Shown: piece by piece, positions 11,200-23,038 of the stretch
Numbering within the stretch: the stretch's first letter is position 1
Layout: the number at the start of each line of letters is the position of its first letter
NCBI RefSeq assembly: GCF_003597395.2
Contig: NC_133778.1
Span: 9,548,851-9,612,850 of the forward strand
Direction of reading: 5' to 3'
Source of the DNA: Chelonoidis abingdonii
Taxonomy: Eukaryota; Chordata; Testudines; Testudinidae
Length of the DNA: 64,000 nt
The notes under the pieces: generated by a model
Databases searched by the model: none
The model's input: only the letters and a program-made list of their open reading frames with translations
What the model was told of the DNA's origin: nothing
Made by a program: the position numbers and the translations under genes

Positions 11200-12570
11200 C
11201 CTGCAGCAGAAACTGTCCCCTCCCAGCGCCGACCAGCCCCCAGGCCTGTTCCTATGGGACTGGTACAAAGGATATCATCTGCCTGGCCCCCCTGTTATAC
11301 TTAGAAAATGAAAACCAGCAGGATTTTATTTAGGGGATAAGGCAATATGCTGAGTTTTATTGTGACTCTAGAAAGAATTAGAGTACGTAGTCAGTTATAG
11401 CTATAACATTTTATTGAATTGTATATTTATTTATATACATACATAAGTTTTGCAAGGTTGTTAGAGTTACCAGCTTTAGAGTTGCTTGTGCCAGGTCACT
11501 GGCCAGGTGGCCTGGACACGAGGATGGAGCTGAGTCTTGTGAGATGCGCCTCTGATGCTTTTGGCGGGTGGTTGCAGAACCAGACTAAAGTTCAGGGTTT
11601 GGATTTATAGGGATTTGGTTTTATACAAGTTTATGGGGCTTGGTTTGTTATGCTGCTCTCACCTTTGCAGTGTTGTTTTTATGTCTGAAGTGATAATTAA
11701 TCACACAGATGGTACAGCAATGACTATTCTTTGTTCTCTGAGGCGGTTAGGAGTGGATTCTGCTGTGCCCTCGGGGTTACTATTGGGCTATTTTACCCAG
11801 AGCATTTTTCAGCCAAATGGTCCTGGGTAGTTTTATTTTAAGGCTGGTACCTTAATCTTTTATTACTTATTTAAACATACATCCGCAGTCACACTCTATT
11901 TTACTTAACTATTTTTAAATCACTGGGGCATGATAGACCCCAATGAATTTGTTTGTACTATTTGCTACACAGGAAAAGAAAAGAAGAAAGATCAAAAATG
12001 CAAAGGGGAGGACTCAACAAATCGGATTGCTGTGTTCCAGAAGACAGTTGTGACAGCAGTTCTTTTACTAGTTTGTTTTATTACTTTAAGAACAGACTCT
12101 TTGCTAATGGTAAAAAAAAAATCCAGAGACACAGATCTTGCAAACTAACAGGCCTGCTTCAATTAGCACAAACTCAGCAGGCTGAGACCTATTTTTTTCT
12201 AATAATACAAGCCAAATCCAGGGTCTGTACTGGACCCTACTTTCCCCAAAGCATTAATGTATTAATTACCTTTAATTCAACACCACCTCAGTTCCCATCA
12301 CCAGGCCTGTGAGCTGGGGGAGGGGAGGGGCAGAGAAAGGGGTGCAGGGAGCAGGCTGCTGGGGGGTGCAGGGGCAGAGGAGGATGTGTAGGTGCAATGT
12401 CAGGGGTGAATGCTGTGGCAGAGGGTGGGGAGGGGACTGCAGCAGCAGGAAGGGATGGGCCCAGATCACAAGAAAGACTCTGGGGAGGGGTTTGGGGGTT
12501 TGTGACTCAGTAGAGGGGAGCCCCACCCAGTGCACCCATCTCCCTTGGGGAATAAGGGTGGAGGTACATG
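11200..12570. other. Unassigned AT-rich then G-rich sequence
   Basis: No gene recognised. 11300-12280 is AT-rich; 12300-12560 is G-rich and purine-skewed on the plus strand, like other minisatellite-like turtle repeats in this window. Confidence 0.3.
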
Positions 12571-12579
12571 CCTTTACCA

Positions 12580-12860
12580 GCAAGGCCATCAAGCCTAGTG
12601 GCCTAGGGTACGCCAAGGCACTCTACCAGGTAGAGCGGAGCAGCTCAATTATCTGAGTCCCGAATCTCACCTCTTCCCTCCGGGCAGTAAGGCCTAATGG
12701 CCAGAGCCAGGGAATCTGCCTCTTCTTGGAGGCCAGTACAGCCCAATGGTCAGACTCTAGAGTTCTGCACTCTTTTTGCAGGGTAGCGAGGCCCAGTGGC
12801 CAGTGGCGATACAACGGCTCCCCAGTGCAGAGCCATGTGGCCTAACAGCCAGCGCCCGAC
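12580..12860. repeat. Degenerate tandem repeat (aggcccagtggcc motif)
   Basis: The motif (a/g)(a)ggcc(c/t)a(a/g)tggcca recurs at about 12594, 12690, 12747, 12789 and 12835, with spacing of about 43-57 bases or about double that. The copies are strongly diverged. It is probably part of a larger retroelement. Confidence 0.4.
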
Positions 12861-13790
12861 GGGCCACCGACCCAGGTGGGGGCACCCAACCCAGGACCCT
12901 ATTAGTGGCAGAGCCATCCACCACTTGCTCAGTCCCACTGAAACACCCTGAACTTACCTCAGTGGGAGATACCACTCCACCTTCCTTGAGCTACTCGGGG
13001 GCGCAGGAGGATCCTGGGGACAGTAAGAGTTGGCAGAAGGGAGGGATCCAAAGGAGGGAAGGATGGCCCTCCTAGCACCCTGAGTCTCTTGTTCCTGCAG
13101 GAGCCATTGAGCACACGGTGGCTGCCAACACTCTCAGAGCGCAGCCGGGTGCTGTAGTGTAGACAGGACTGACCTCGGTCTCACCTGTGCCCTGAGGTGC
13201 GCTGCCCCGTGAGGCACCTGCAGGGCCCTGTATGACTCAGGGGATGATGAACATAAATCAGAACCATGTTCTGTTGCAAACCCCACCCAGTGTTAGCCAG
13301 GACAGCGCAGAGACCAGATTCCAAGATGGTGAAGAGGGGGAAGTGGGGGAGAGTTGGAGGGAAAATAGTTCCTGGGAGTCATGGTGAAAAGACAGCTGCC
13401 AGTGAGGCAAGGAGCTATCAAGCAGAGAGAGGAAGAATAGAAAGAAGGACATGATAATGGGATGATTTGTAGAGAAACACCAGGGCCAAAATGTTTCTAA
13501 AGTGCCCCAGGAGCCCTTTGATCCTAATTGACAAAGCCACCATTCTGTAACTCAGACACATTCACTACCCCCAACAGACAGTGGCCTTAATGTGTATCTA
13601 AAAGGTGTCAGGTAGATATATATAAACCGGTGACACACTGGTCCCCAGAATCATTGGGTGATGTATGTGTGGGTTGTGTACAAAGAGTTACACATGAATG
13701 CTGGAAATATGTTCTTAAAGTGTTTTCATAAAACCAGCCAGCCAGCCCTAGCCAAAGGAATATCTGACTGGTTTGAATACAAGCAGAGAC
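12861..13790. other. Unassigned sequence
   Basis: No gene, exon or repeat with definable ends was recognised in this interval. Confidence 0.3.
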
Positions 13791-13794
13791 CAAT

Positions 13795-14008
13795 GTACAT
13801 TTCCACTGGAGCCACGCGAGGAGCCGACTGTCCACAGGCACCACTGCGGCAGCTCCACCGGAGCCGCGGACCAGCGGACCCTCCACAGGCACCACTGCGG
13901 CAGCTCCACTGGAGCTGCCTGCCGCCCCCTCCGGCAAAATGCCGCCCACCAATAATTCAGGCGCCCTAGGCGATTGCCTAGGGTGCCTAAATGGTAGCGC
14001 TGGCCCTG
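13795..14008. mobile_element. Truncated hAT-like MITE
   Basis: The right end ...gcgctggccctg and the interior 'caaaatgccgcc' and 'gcgccctaggcgattgcc' match the family of 859-1196. A 60-bp unit (caggcaccactgcggcagctcc) is tandemly duplicated inside. No left terminus or target duplication was found, so the left end is lost. Confidence 0.6.
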
Positions 14009-15390
14009 TTTACACTCCTCCCACATGGGTTTGATTTCTCTATCAGGAGATATGGAGGAAGGTGCGTCTGTAGGTGGGGTCTCAGGGAGACCTGGCTATT
14101 GCAGGCAGACAAGCCCGAGTCATCCCTTCTTGCTCCAAGTCCCCCCCCATTTCAGTCTCACCCTGTGCTCTGTTACATTCCCAAAGTGTTTAAGGTGGTG
14201 AAAAGGGAGGAGTGTGGGGTGTGCACATCACCTACCTGATGGGGATGGCTGTGACTGTGTAGTAGTGGGAAGGGACTTGGGGGATTCTCAGGTCCCCTCG
14301 GGCCCATTAACTGCATTATCCAACTTCCAGAGAAAAGCCAAGCCCAGGACCCAGTAAGTGTAATGGGGCCAGAAAGCCCCTCTCCCCCGCTCCAGGGCAA
14401 CACATGGGGTGGGAGCTTCAGAAAAGGGGAGGGGCCAGCAGGGGCTGCCGATGCCGCAGGGGCACCAGACCCCACAGGCCTCTGCCACGTGTTGCCCCTG
14501 ATGACGTTAACTCCTGTCATTACATAGAGCCAATAAAGGAATCCCATTCTTTTTTGCTTCCTGTTCCTCTGGCTGTAATTTCTGGCCCAGTTGCCCACCA
14601 AAGAGCAGAACTGGGATGAAAGCGGACTGATTTAGTTGGGTCAGGCCCTCCCCTGCCATCTCCCATAGCCCCAGTCGGGAGGTCACGGCACAGAGGTCAC
14701 CATACCCCAGAAACACATTGGAGAGGTTAAAATCAATGTTGAATACCTAACTAGACGGGGCCAGTTTCCCCCAGCCCTGCCATTGACAGGGGCAGCAGGG
14801 AGCCCTGGGTGATGCCACGTTAACAGGGGCAGGAAGGGCGGATGGAGCCAGACGGTCCCTTGGCAGCAGGAAGGAGCAGCAGTGGGGAAAGGCTGGAGAC
14901 TGGCAGCTGAAGGGGGAAAGCTGGGTTGGGGTGGGGGGGCAGCAAACTGGGGTCAGGCAGTCTCAGTGGGGACATGGCTCATCCCTTCTCCTCCAGTGAC
15001 CCAGCCGTGCCCTGTCGTTGGCACAGCACAGCCCCCACGTTCCCACCCATGCCTGGGTTTGTCTGAGCACTGGCAGAAACGACCCCTCACACCCCCGGGG
15101 CTTTGTCCTGAGCTTGTGGTGACAGAGGGAAGGGGAATGTGAGGGGCCGGGGCAAGAGTCTGCGCCACTCTGGGTCCTGCCCAGGCAAACAGGGGCAGTG
15201 AAGCAGAGAGCAGCCCCCTGGGGTGGGGGTGGGCCCCTTAACCCCCCCTTCTCCACCCCATCTGGGGCAGTAAAACAGTTTTTCAGGGGCTGGCCAGCTC
15301 TGCCTTATCAGCCAGGGGGAGGCTCCTGGTTCTGATGTTCCTTAACTACAGGGCGAGTCACATTCTTCAGCAACATGTCAGTTTTATTGG
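14009..15390. other. Unassigned sequence
   Basis: No exon motif was found. Frames up to 142 codons are open on the minus strand (14173-14601) but lack recognisable domains. Confidence 0.3.
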
Positions 15391-16065
15391 GTGTAAAGGG
15401 AGAAACAATCTGAATCAGAGACATGAGGGGAAAGTTGGTCACTGGGGGGTTTGACCCCATACCCCTGCAACACCCTGACATGGAGAATGACGCAGGCCAA
15501 CAGCTTCCCTCCAAAAAATAATTTGCTGCAAATAAAAAAGTGAAGAAAATATGGAAATTGGAGAGGACTTTATATCAAAAACTGAAAATTACATGGAAAA
15601 GAGCAAAACCTGAGGAGATTTGATATCAATGTTCAATTATTAAAGAGTAAAAGGTGGGGTTTAATTGATGTAGAGGGGGAAACAATCTGATGCTCAGACC
15701 TGAGGGGAAATTTGATCCTTTGGGGGTTTAGTTCCCCTCCCCCGCACTGGGATAATGACTCGGGGCAACAGTTTCCCTCCAGAACAAGAGGTGGCGGCAG
15801 ACAGGGACTGGGGAGCCCAGAGCCACAGAGGATTTTCCATCAGTATTTGAGAATTAGACAGAACGTGACACAATCTGAGGAGCTTATATATCAGTCGCCA
15901 GTAACAAGAGAGAGAGGGGTCAGAGCTGAAGGGGATTTTATATGTAATTTGGTAATTAAATGGAAATTGGGAGAACTCCATGAGATTTTCATCAATATTT
16001 GGTTTTTAGAGAGAAAAGGGCAAAAGCCAAGGGATTTTTCATCAGTATTTAATAAATCACTGGAA
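15390..16065. repeat. Diverged direct duplication and degenerate tandem array
   Basis: 15395-15520 and 15665-15785 are diverged copies of one segment (gg(a/g)gaaacaatctga ... cagtttccctcc), about 270 bases apart. Between and after them, short AT-rich units built on 'tggaaattgg(g)aga' and 'ttt(t)catcaatattt' recur about every 60-80 bases up to 16060. Confidence 0.55.
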
Positions 16066-16429
16066 TGTGTCCATCCCCCGAGCCCTGCCATTGACACAGG
16101 CAGAGGGTGACACTGCATTGGGTTAGCACTGGGCACACGGGCGCATATGCAGGTGAAATGTACATGTCTCAGAGCATTGGTTTTTTCACACCACTGAGTG
16201 ACAAAAGGCTTCCCACCATTTGTGCTGGTGTAGACATGGCCTGAGTTCAATGTGCGAAAGGTCCGGAAGTCCCATGCTGTGTTCTGCGCACTGCAGGGTA
16301 AAATCAGGGATCTGGAGGAAGCTGAATTTAAAGTGAGACACCGCCTCTACGGGATGCTTTCCAGCAGCTCCTACTTAGTTGAGACAGGACACTCCCGAGC
16401 CCTGCGAGTAACCATCTGCTCCACCGGAC

Positions 16430-16697
16430 ACTCACAGCAGGGCCGGCTCCAGGCCCCAGCGCGCCAAGCACGTGCTTGGGGCGGCATGCTGCGGGAAGGC
16501 GCTCTGCCGGTTGCCGGGAGGGCGGCAGGCGGCTCTGGTGGACCTCCCGCAGGCGTGCCTGCGGAGGGTGAAGCATCCGCAGGCACGCCTGCGGGAGGTC
16601 CACCGGAGCCACAGGACTGGCGAGCGGCAGAGTGCCCCCCACGGCATGCTGCCATGCTTGGGGTGGCGAAATGGCTAGAGCCGGCCTTGACTCACGG
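16430..16697. mobile_element. hAT-like MITE containing a long hairpin
   Basis: Element 16438-16689 has ends cagggccggctcc / gagccggccttg and an 8-base target duplication actcacag / actcacgg (one mismatch). In its middle, 16537-16565 and 16576-16604 are perfect inverted repeats of 29 bases around a 10-base loop. The stem extends to 35 pairs (16531-16610) through one G-U pair. Transcription from either strand would give a strong hairpin. Confidence 0.82.
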
Positions 16698-17802
16698 GAT
16701 TCACAGCGCACAAGTTCCGCTCAACGTACAGCACGTAGCTACAGTGAGAGTGAAAACAAGGGTAAGTTCATTTAACAAAGAACAGAGACTCGAGAAAGAA
16801 CAAGTAGAAGTGGAAACAAATGGTTACAGAGCAAAGAAAATCATAATATGCCCTGGAGAGCTGGGACTTTGGTAACAAGATACTCTTGTGTCCAATTAAA
16901 TATTACTCACCCCAGAGCTTTGCAGCCAGCCTGGCTGTGACCACCTTGCTGTTTGTTCCTGTAAATTTCCTCTCATGGAGATTTTGCAAGCGTGCAGTTT
17001 GCACCTGGCTCAGCGTGCACATAGACCGCACAATGCACCTAAAAATGGCTAGGCGGGCAGAGAGGTGTCTGTTACTTGGAAATCTTGCTTTCAGGCAGGA
17101 GGAGTGAGCCCTCTTGGAGACCTGCCTTAACTCCAGGACCTTAGGGGCATAATTTTCAGACTAGCTACATAACTCCTTATAGGTTAGCCAGGCAGACATT
17201 TTGCAAGGATGATGACGTGTGAAAATAGCTAATTTTTAAATATAATACAGCATATTCTGCCATTTTAAGTATTTAGCTATTAGTCTTATTTAACCAGTAA
17301 TTTTTCCAGCAGTTTGCATTGATTTATTATTATGATGATTAGTATTATTTGTTTATGTATTTATTCATTTATTTGCCTAGGTTTTTTCCTGTTGATGTTC
17401 TGTGAATAAACGTTGCACCAGTGAGCTGCCACTGAAGAAGTTTAAAACCGATCTGTCGGTATATATTTTTATTCTTCTTTTGGGGATAACATAGAGAAAG
17501 GGCACGTTTAAGTGCATATTGTTAAAAAAATAAATATGTCTTCCCACGAGATCTATAGCACAGCCCCCTCCCAGTTTTCTGCCTAGCCCACCTCAGCCCT
17601 TCCACCAAGAAGAGGCTGGAGCCACTGAGTTGCCAAATCCTCCCCAGAGACACACTGCCCAGCCAACCTTCCCACCGCTCAGTGCCTCCCTGTATAGACA
17701 TGACCTCCCATTTCAGCAGTGCTCTGCGCTGTGACTGACCCAGGTCAATGCCCTTCCCAGAGACATAGGACACCTCTCCACTCCCCCGCCTCCAGCTCAC
17801 AG
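16698..17802. other. Unassigned AT-rich sequence
   Basis: No gene recognised. The part around 17200-17480 is AT-rich and contains aataaa motifs, without other evidence of a transcript end. Confidence 0.3.
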
Positions 17803-18192
17803 CTCTCTGCCAGGGCCGGCTTTAGGAAGTGAGGGGCCCAATTCGAACAGTTTCGACGGGGCCCCGGCAGGGAAGACCAAAAAAACCAAAAAACACATGT
17901 AAAAAAATCACATGGGGCTTGTACTCACTGAGCGGTGCTCCGAGTCTTCAGCGGCACTTTGGCGGTGGGTCCTTCACTCGCTCCAGATCTTCGGCACACT
18001 GAAGGACCTGCCGCCGAAGTGCCGCTGAAAACCCAGAACAAGCGAAGACCTGAAGTGGCTCCAGGTGAGTAAACATTAAAAAGGCACCTCTAGCCAGGGA
18101 AGAGATTCTCACTGGACACGGGACCCTCTTAGGCATGGGGCCCAATTCGAGGGAATTGGTGGAATTGGCCTAAAGCCAGCCCTGCTCTCTGC
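17803..18192. mobile_element. hAT-like MITE
   Basis: Element 17811-18184 (374 bp) starts cagggccggctttaggaag and ends cctaaagccagccctg. It has a perfect 8-base target duplication ctctctgc (17803-17810 and 18185-18192). Internally it carries inverted segments built on 'ggcggtgggtcc' and 'ggacctgccgcc'. It has no coding capacity. Confidence 0.85.
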
Positions 18193-18529
18193 ATACAGAC
18201 CCGGCCCAGTTGAAGCGTTTCACTGTCTGCCATTCACATGTGTTTTCTGTACCATTGTATCAGGAATGTTTGGCGTGCAAGAGCTGCGTTCTCAAAGCCC
18301 ATCAGCCTGCACCCCCAAGTGCCCCTGCAGTTTACATCCCCCCTCCCTTTCTCTGCCCCTCTCCTACCCACTAGCTCACAGTCTGGTGCTGGGAACTGAG
18401 ATCTGGGGAACAGACCTGGAGGCTAGTCAGTGCTGGGAGTGGACAATGTCACTGTCAAGTATAGAGGTTCCCTCCGGCCTGAGCTGAGACTGGGCAGATT
18501 ATCAGGGGAGCTGTATTTGTACCCCCAGC

Positions 18530-18624
18530 ACTGACACCAGGACAGAAACAAGGGCGGAGCGTCCCAGAGAAGGGGTCAGTGAAAGTGAAGAGATGGGACC
18601 TGTCAGACACGTTGTAAAATGAGA
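18530..18624 (-). pseudogene. Minus-strand B30.2 (SPRY) fragment
   Basis: Read on the minus strand, about 95 bp encode VSFYNVSDRSHLFTFTDPFS, then GTLRPCF, the distal SPRY segment that is also present in the plus-strand fragment ending at 11060. Upstream (above 18624) the similarity to SPRY stops abruptly, and no PRY segment follows it. The fragment is in the opposite orientation to the other B30.2 pieces but in the same orientation as the coiled-coil exon at 23039-23134, so both may come from one decayed minus-strand gene. Confidence 0.72.
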
Positions 18625-19685
18625 CACGCAATTTTCTCCCTGGCCCAGCCAGATAAGCCTGAAATGTCCAGAGTTTTCTTCCCAGGCTGGAAAGCGCTAA
18701 GGAGACATTGCAGGAGGGAAGCAGTTTACATCACAGGCAGAGAGAGGATGATCATTTTACCAGGAAGCAGCTCTCTTTGCAGAAGGCTTGATGGGTTAAC
18801 TCTCCATTGCAAAACTGGGAGGCTTTCTGACAGATCAGTGATCAGAAGAAAATGAGTTAACGCTCACCTGATCTGCTGCCATTTGCCCAAGGAGGGGCTT
18901 CTGTTTTCAATATAGGGGATTGCAGATTTGGGGGATACAGAGGACTAAGGAAAGTTGTCCACTGGAATTGTGGGATACATCTGCCTGACTCCTGGGACCA
19001 GAGTCAAGTGGGGCTGCGATACACTGCAAAGCAATAGGGCACAAACTCTCCATCCCAGCTTGATTTCAGCTTGGACCATCCAGCCCTGCAGACACTAGGG
19101 AGGTCATTAGCCTTGAGCCTGGGCTCAAGCATGGGCTCATACTGATGTGTAGACATGCCCTACATGCTCTGTCAGACCGAGCTGGACAGGCCACACTGGG
19201 TGCCTCACTTCCCCTCTCCGGTGTCTGGTTCTCCCCTTACTGGGCCTGGTCCGCACTCAGACCAGGAGTCCCTTGTTCTGTCTCTGCAGTGCCTGGCTCA
19301 CTCGTGGGCATGATACCAATAATAATGCTCACTGACCAGTCCCTAAGGGCTGCGTAACAGCACAGGGCCTTCCCCATTGCATACGGGGATGCTGGGGTGC
19401 AGGGAGCCCTGGTTACTGCCCCACACATTCACCCAATGACTTCCCTGAGCTGCTGGACACGGGTCCTTGGCCACTCCCTAAAACTGGTGCCCCCAGAGCA
19501 TCCCAGTGGTAAGAAGGCGATGGAGGTGGGGGCTAGGTGAGAGGACAGATCAGGGGGAGGAAGGGGGCCAGCACATGGGGATAGTGGAACATGGGTGCAG
19601 GGGTATGGGCACACACGGAGAGGCACTGGTACAAGGGTGAGCGGTCAGGACACATTATATGTGGAGACAGGGGGACTTTGGCCCC
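18625..19685. other. Unassigned sequence
   Basis: If a minus-strand TRIM relic spans 18.5-23.1 kb, its coiled-coil exon 3 would be expected in this or the next interval; I could not find it. A MITE-like end (tgtagacatgccc) occurs near 19146-19160. Confidence 0.3.
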
Positions 19686-19689
19686 TTAT

Positions 19690-20095
19690 TGAAGTGTAAC
19701 CCTTCTGCCCATCTGAGTCGTCAGCAAAAAAGGCTGGGTTCAATATCCAGGGGTGCCGTTTCAATAACACAATGCCAAACCAGCTTGAGCCCCCAGCCAG
19801 TGACTTGGGACAATTACATACCACCCCCTTGGGCGCCTCTAGGACGCAATACTTCCCCTCTCGCAAGCACGGAGTCTGAGTGTAGCAAAATCCTTTTAAT
19901 AAAGGAGGGAAACAATGTGGCATTATGTTGGGGAAACACCACAAACAGGATTCATAACGCAAACGATTAGCAAAAGACCCAACCCCGAGTAAGTTTGGCA
20001 TTGTCCTTTTCCCCTCAGGGTCTTAAGTCCAGCAACCCAAAAAAGTCACCCAAAGTCCCAAATGTCCAACACCCCAAAAGTCTCTGTCCCTGGTC
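19690..20095. mobile_element. Probable LTR-element fragment
   Basis: The sequence from 'gtgtaacccttctgcccatc' to 'aaaagtctctgtccc' matches a repeat I remember as common in turtle genomes. The minus strand has a polyadenylation-like ttattaaaag. No ends were defined. The Penelope-like element begins directly after it. Confidence 0.35.
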
Positions 20096-20935
20096 AGGTT
20101 TCAGAGTGGCAGCCGTGTTAGTCTGTATCCACAAAAAGAACAGGAGTACTTGTGGCACCTTAGAGACTAACACATTTATTTGAGCATAAGCTTTCGTGGG
20201 CTACAGCCACTTCACTGGATGCATGTCATGAAAAATACAAGAGTGATCAGTTAAAGTGAGCTATTACCAGCAGGAGAGAAAAAAAACTTTTTGCAGTAGT
20301 AATCAAAATGGTCCATTTGCAGCAGTTGACAAGAAGTTGTGAGGAACGTGGCCGGGGCGGGGAGGGGCGGGTGGGAGATAAACATGGGGAAATAGTTTTA
20401 CTTTGTGTAATGACCCATCCACTCCCAGTCTTTATTCAAGCCTAATTTAATAGTGTCCAGTTTTCAAATTAATTTCAATTCAGCAGTCTCTTGTTGGAGT
20501 CTGTTTTTGAAGTTTTTTTATTGTAATATTGCGACTTTTAGCTCTGTAATCAAGTGACCGGGGAGGTTGAAGTGTTCTCAACTGGTTTTTTTAATGTTAT
20601 GGTTCTTGACGTCTGATTTGTGTCCATTTATTCTTTTGCATAGAAACTGTCTGATTTGGCCAATGTACATGACAGAGGGGCATTGCTGGCACATGATGGC
20701 ATATGTCACATTGGTAGATGTGCTGGTGAACGAGTATAGTTAGTGTATGATCGTGTGACTGATGTGATTAGGTCCTATGATGGTGTCCCCTGAATAGATA
20801 TGTGGCCAGAGTTGGCAATGGGCTCTGTTGCAAGGATAGGTTCCTGGGTTAATGTTTTTGTGTGGTATGTGGTTGCTGGTGAGTATTTGCTTCAGGTTGG
20901 GGGGCTGTCTGTAAGCAGTCAGTGGTCAGTGCAGC
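20096..20935 (-). mobile_element. Penelope-like retroelement fragment with GIY-YIG endonuclease remnant
   Basis: Translated on the minus strand, about 20735-20560 reads TNVTYAIMCQQCPSVMYIGQ, then R, then GHKSD, and after a stop EHFNLPGH. This is the CxxC-containing GIY-YIG endonuclease of Penelope-like elements, which nicks target DNA for their reverse transcriptase. A stop between the two blocks and others downstream show that it is dead. The reverse transcriptase is absent. The left edge (20096-20230), which is the element's 3' end, is homologous to the short fold-back insertions at 4389 and 38734 and to the 26-base insert at 43352. No target duplication was identified for this copy. Confidence 0.78.
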
Positions 20936-21358
20936 CCCAGAGTTCAAAAGTTTATCTGCAGAATCTTACCTCCCAGCCCGGGGTTGGGGGATGAGGGGGG
21001 CGTGCAGTGGTGTTAAGGGGGCACCTTACGTGGTCCAAGGCCAACCGCCCCGCCTCTCCATGGGGTTCTGCTGCAACCTTCACCACGAGCCACTCCACCA
21101 GCCGCTCCGCTTCACCAGCCGTCCCGCGAGCCGCTCCAGTCGGCCTGCAAACAGCTCTGCTCTGCTCACAGAAGGTTAGAAGGGTTTTTGGTTGGCAAGC
21201 TCCCAGCACCAAGATAAAGGGGAAGATGGGAAATCAGGACCCTGAGACTGGCAGTATCCAGGGCCAATGGGGAGAGGCCAACTGACAGGGCAAGCCAGCC
21301 AATGAGAGAGTCAGGAAGCCGGGAGGGGTCCATCCTGTGTGAGCTGGGGCTGCCTGGA
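20936..21358. other. Probable retroelement sequence, unclassified
   Basis: The GC-rich part 21040-21170 has short repeats of 'agccgctcc'. The following sequence (aggaagccgggaggggtccatcc) continues beyond the MITE at 21364 into the LTR-like region, so the MITE probably landed in an older LTR. Confidence 0.35.
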
Positions 21359-21755
21359 CAGAGGCTACGTCTACACTACAGGATAAATTCGAATTAGCTT
21401 AAACCGATTTTATAAAACAGATATAAAGTCGATTGTACGCATCCACACTAGGCACATTAATTTGGTGGTGTGCGTCCATGGTCTGAGGCTAGCATCGATT
21501 TCTGGAGCGGTGCACTGTGGGTAGCTACTGTAAAATAATGAAGCCAATAATGTCGATTTCCGTCCACACTAACACTATTCCGATATAGTAATATCGATTT
21601 TAGCATTACTCCTCTCGTTTTGTAGGAGTACAGAAATCGATTTAAAGAACCCTTTAAATCGATATAAAGAGCAGTGTAGTGTGGACGGGTGCAGCGTTAA
21701 ATCCATTTAACGCTGTTAAAATCGGTTTAACAGCGTAGTGTAGACCAGGCCAGAG
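21359..21755. mobile_element. MITE with gtgtagac-type inverted ends
   Basis: Element 21364-21750 has ends gctacgtctacactac / gtagtgtagaccaggc, imperfect 16-bp inverted repeats. It is flanked by the 5-base direct repeat cagag (21359-21363 and 21751-21755). The interior is AT-rich with repeated 'atcgattt' in both orientations. The element at 47756-48030 has similar layout and also a 5-base duplication. Confidence 0.68.
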
Positions 21756-22460
21756 TGGCCAGAGCTAAGGAGAGAGCAGATCTGTGCTGGGAGCAGAGCT
21801 GCAGCAACCAGAGCCAGAGGGGCCCGAGGAGCAGTCCAGGGAGCTGGAGGCAGAGCAGCATTAGGGCTGTGGCAGCGTGGAACTGGGACTGGGGCGGGAG
21901 CAGTCCGGAGCCGGGTGCAGTGAGCAGCTGGGCAGAGCGAGGGGGCACCCTGGGCAGAGGGCCCAGCGCAGGGAGATGCCTCAGCCAAGGGTTCTTGCAG
22001 GTGAGACTGGGAGGGGAGCTATGAGTGAGACGGGGGGTGGCTGATGCTGGGGAGAAGGGCCCTGCCATCTAGAGCCTGAGGACGTGTGCCAGGGCCTGCT
22101 CAAGAGGCCTGGGAACAGACTGTGAACTGTCCTGACATTCCAGAGACGCGGTTTGAGACTCCCCTGTGGTCACAGAGCTGGGTGATGAGTTTTCCTTTCA
22201 CTGTCCCCATTTTTCCTTATTATTTTATTAATTGCTGTTTAATAAATTGTATTTGCTTTGAACTGTAGACATTGACCAGTAGGTCAGGGAAGCACCCACA
22301 GCAGAGAGCACCATGGAGTGGGGACATCCTAGCCCCTCTTCTAAGTGACCACGACAAGGTTGGGGATTGAGCCCCCCAGGAACCCTGGGCCCAGCCTTGT
22401 TGGGGTCACAAGGACTCTGCCCCACAGGAGAGTAGAAGGGGAGCCCTTGAGGTCAGGCAG
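21756..22460 (+). mobile_element. Probable LTR remnant
   Basis: It contains the polyadenylation signal aataaa at about 22241 in an AT-rich stretch, followed by a stretch (aggtcagggaagcaccc ... cctagcccctcttctaag) remembered as the 3' part of a turtle ERV LTR. Limits are uncertain and no retroviral frame is present. Confidence 0.4.
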
Positions 22461-23038
22461 GCCTCTGGGTAAAGGGAGTGGGAGTGAGGACTCAGATACC
22501 TTTATTATCCGATTCCACTGGGGTCGTGTATAACCCAGGAAAGTTCCCTGAGATAGCGGGACCATCTCCCGCTTACATTTACACAGCCACAAAGCAGGAG
22601 TTTTTCTTGCTACACAGACTGAGGGACTGGGCTGTCCATCAACGCACATCATAGCTATGATTGGCTGCCCTTCCCTATCAGGCAGGGGAGCTGGGGGGTG
22701 CAGCATGAACTATCTCTGGGTGGGACATGTGCAGTACTGGTGGGTGGGTGCAGAGGTCGGGATGCAGTGTCAGTGGCTGTGCAGTGAGTGGGGATTAGGT
22801 GCATGGGGAGCCCTGAGGTGAGTCTGTGTCACTGCCCCCAGGCCAGGGACTGTCCTTACCCCCAGGGCTGTTGCACTGGGATCCCCACCAGAGACGATTC
22901 CTGCTCCAGGTACCATGGTACCATCCCAAGTCAAATGGCCAGAGCAGGATATAACCTCAGCCTGCAGCTTTACAGTCCCACATCCCCAAGAACGCTGCAG
23001 GGGGACAGGCTCCGGGACATATAAACCCAGACACCCAT
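22461..23038. other. Unassigned sequence
   Basis: No feature recognised. This lies on the 3' side of the minus-strand TRIM exon at 23039-23134, where an intron would be. Confidence 0.3.

Noticed and set aside
16252..16875. 207-codon plus-strand frame
   Set aside because: It crosses both ends of the hAT MITE 16438-16689, so it cannot be an ancestral gene.
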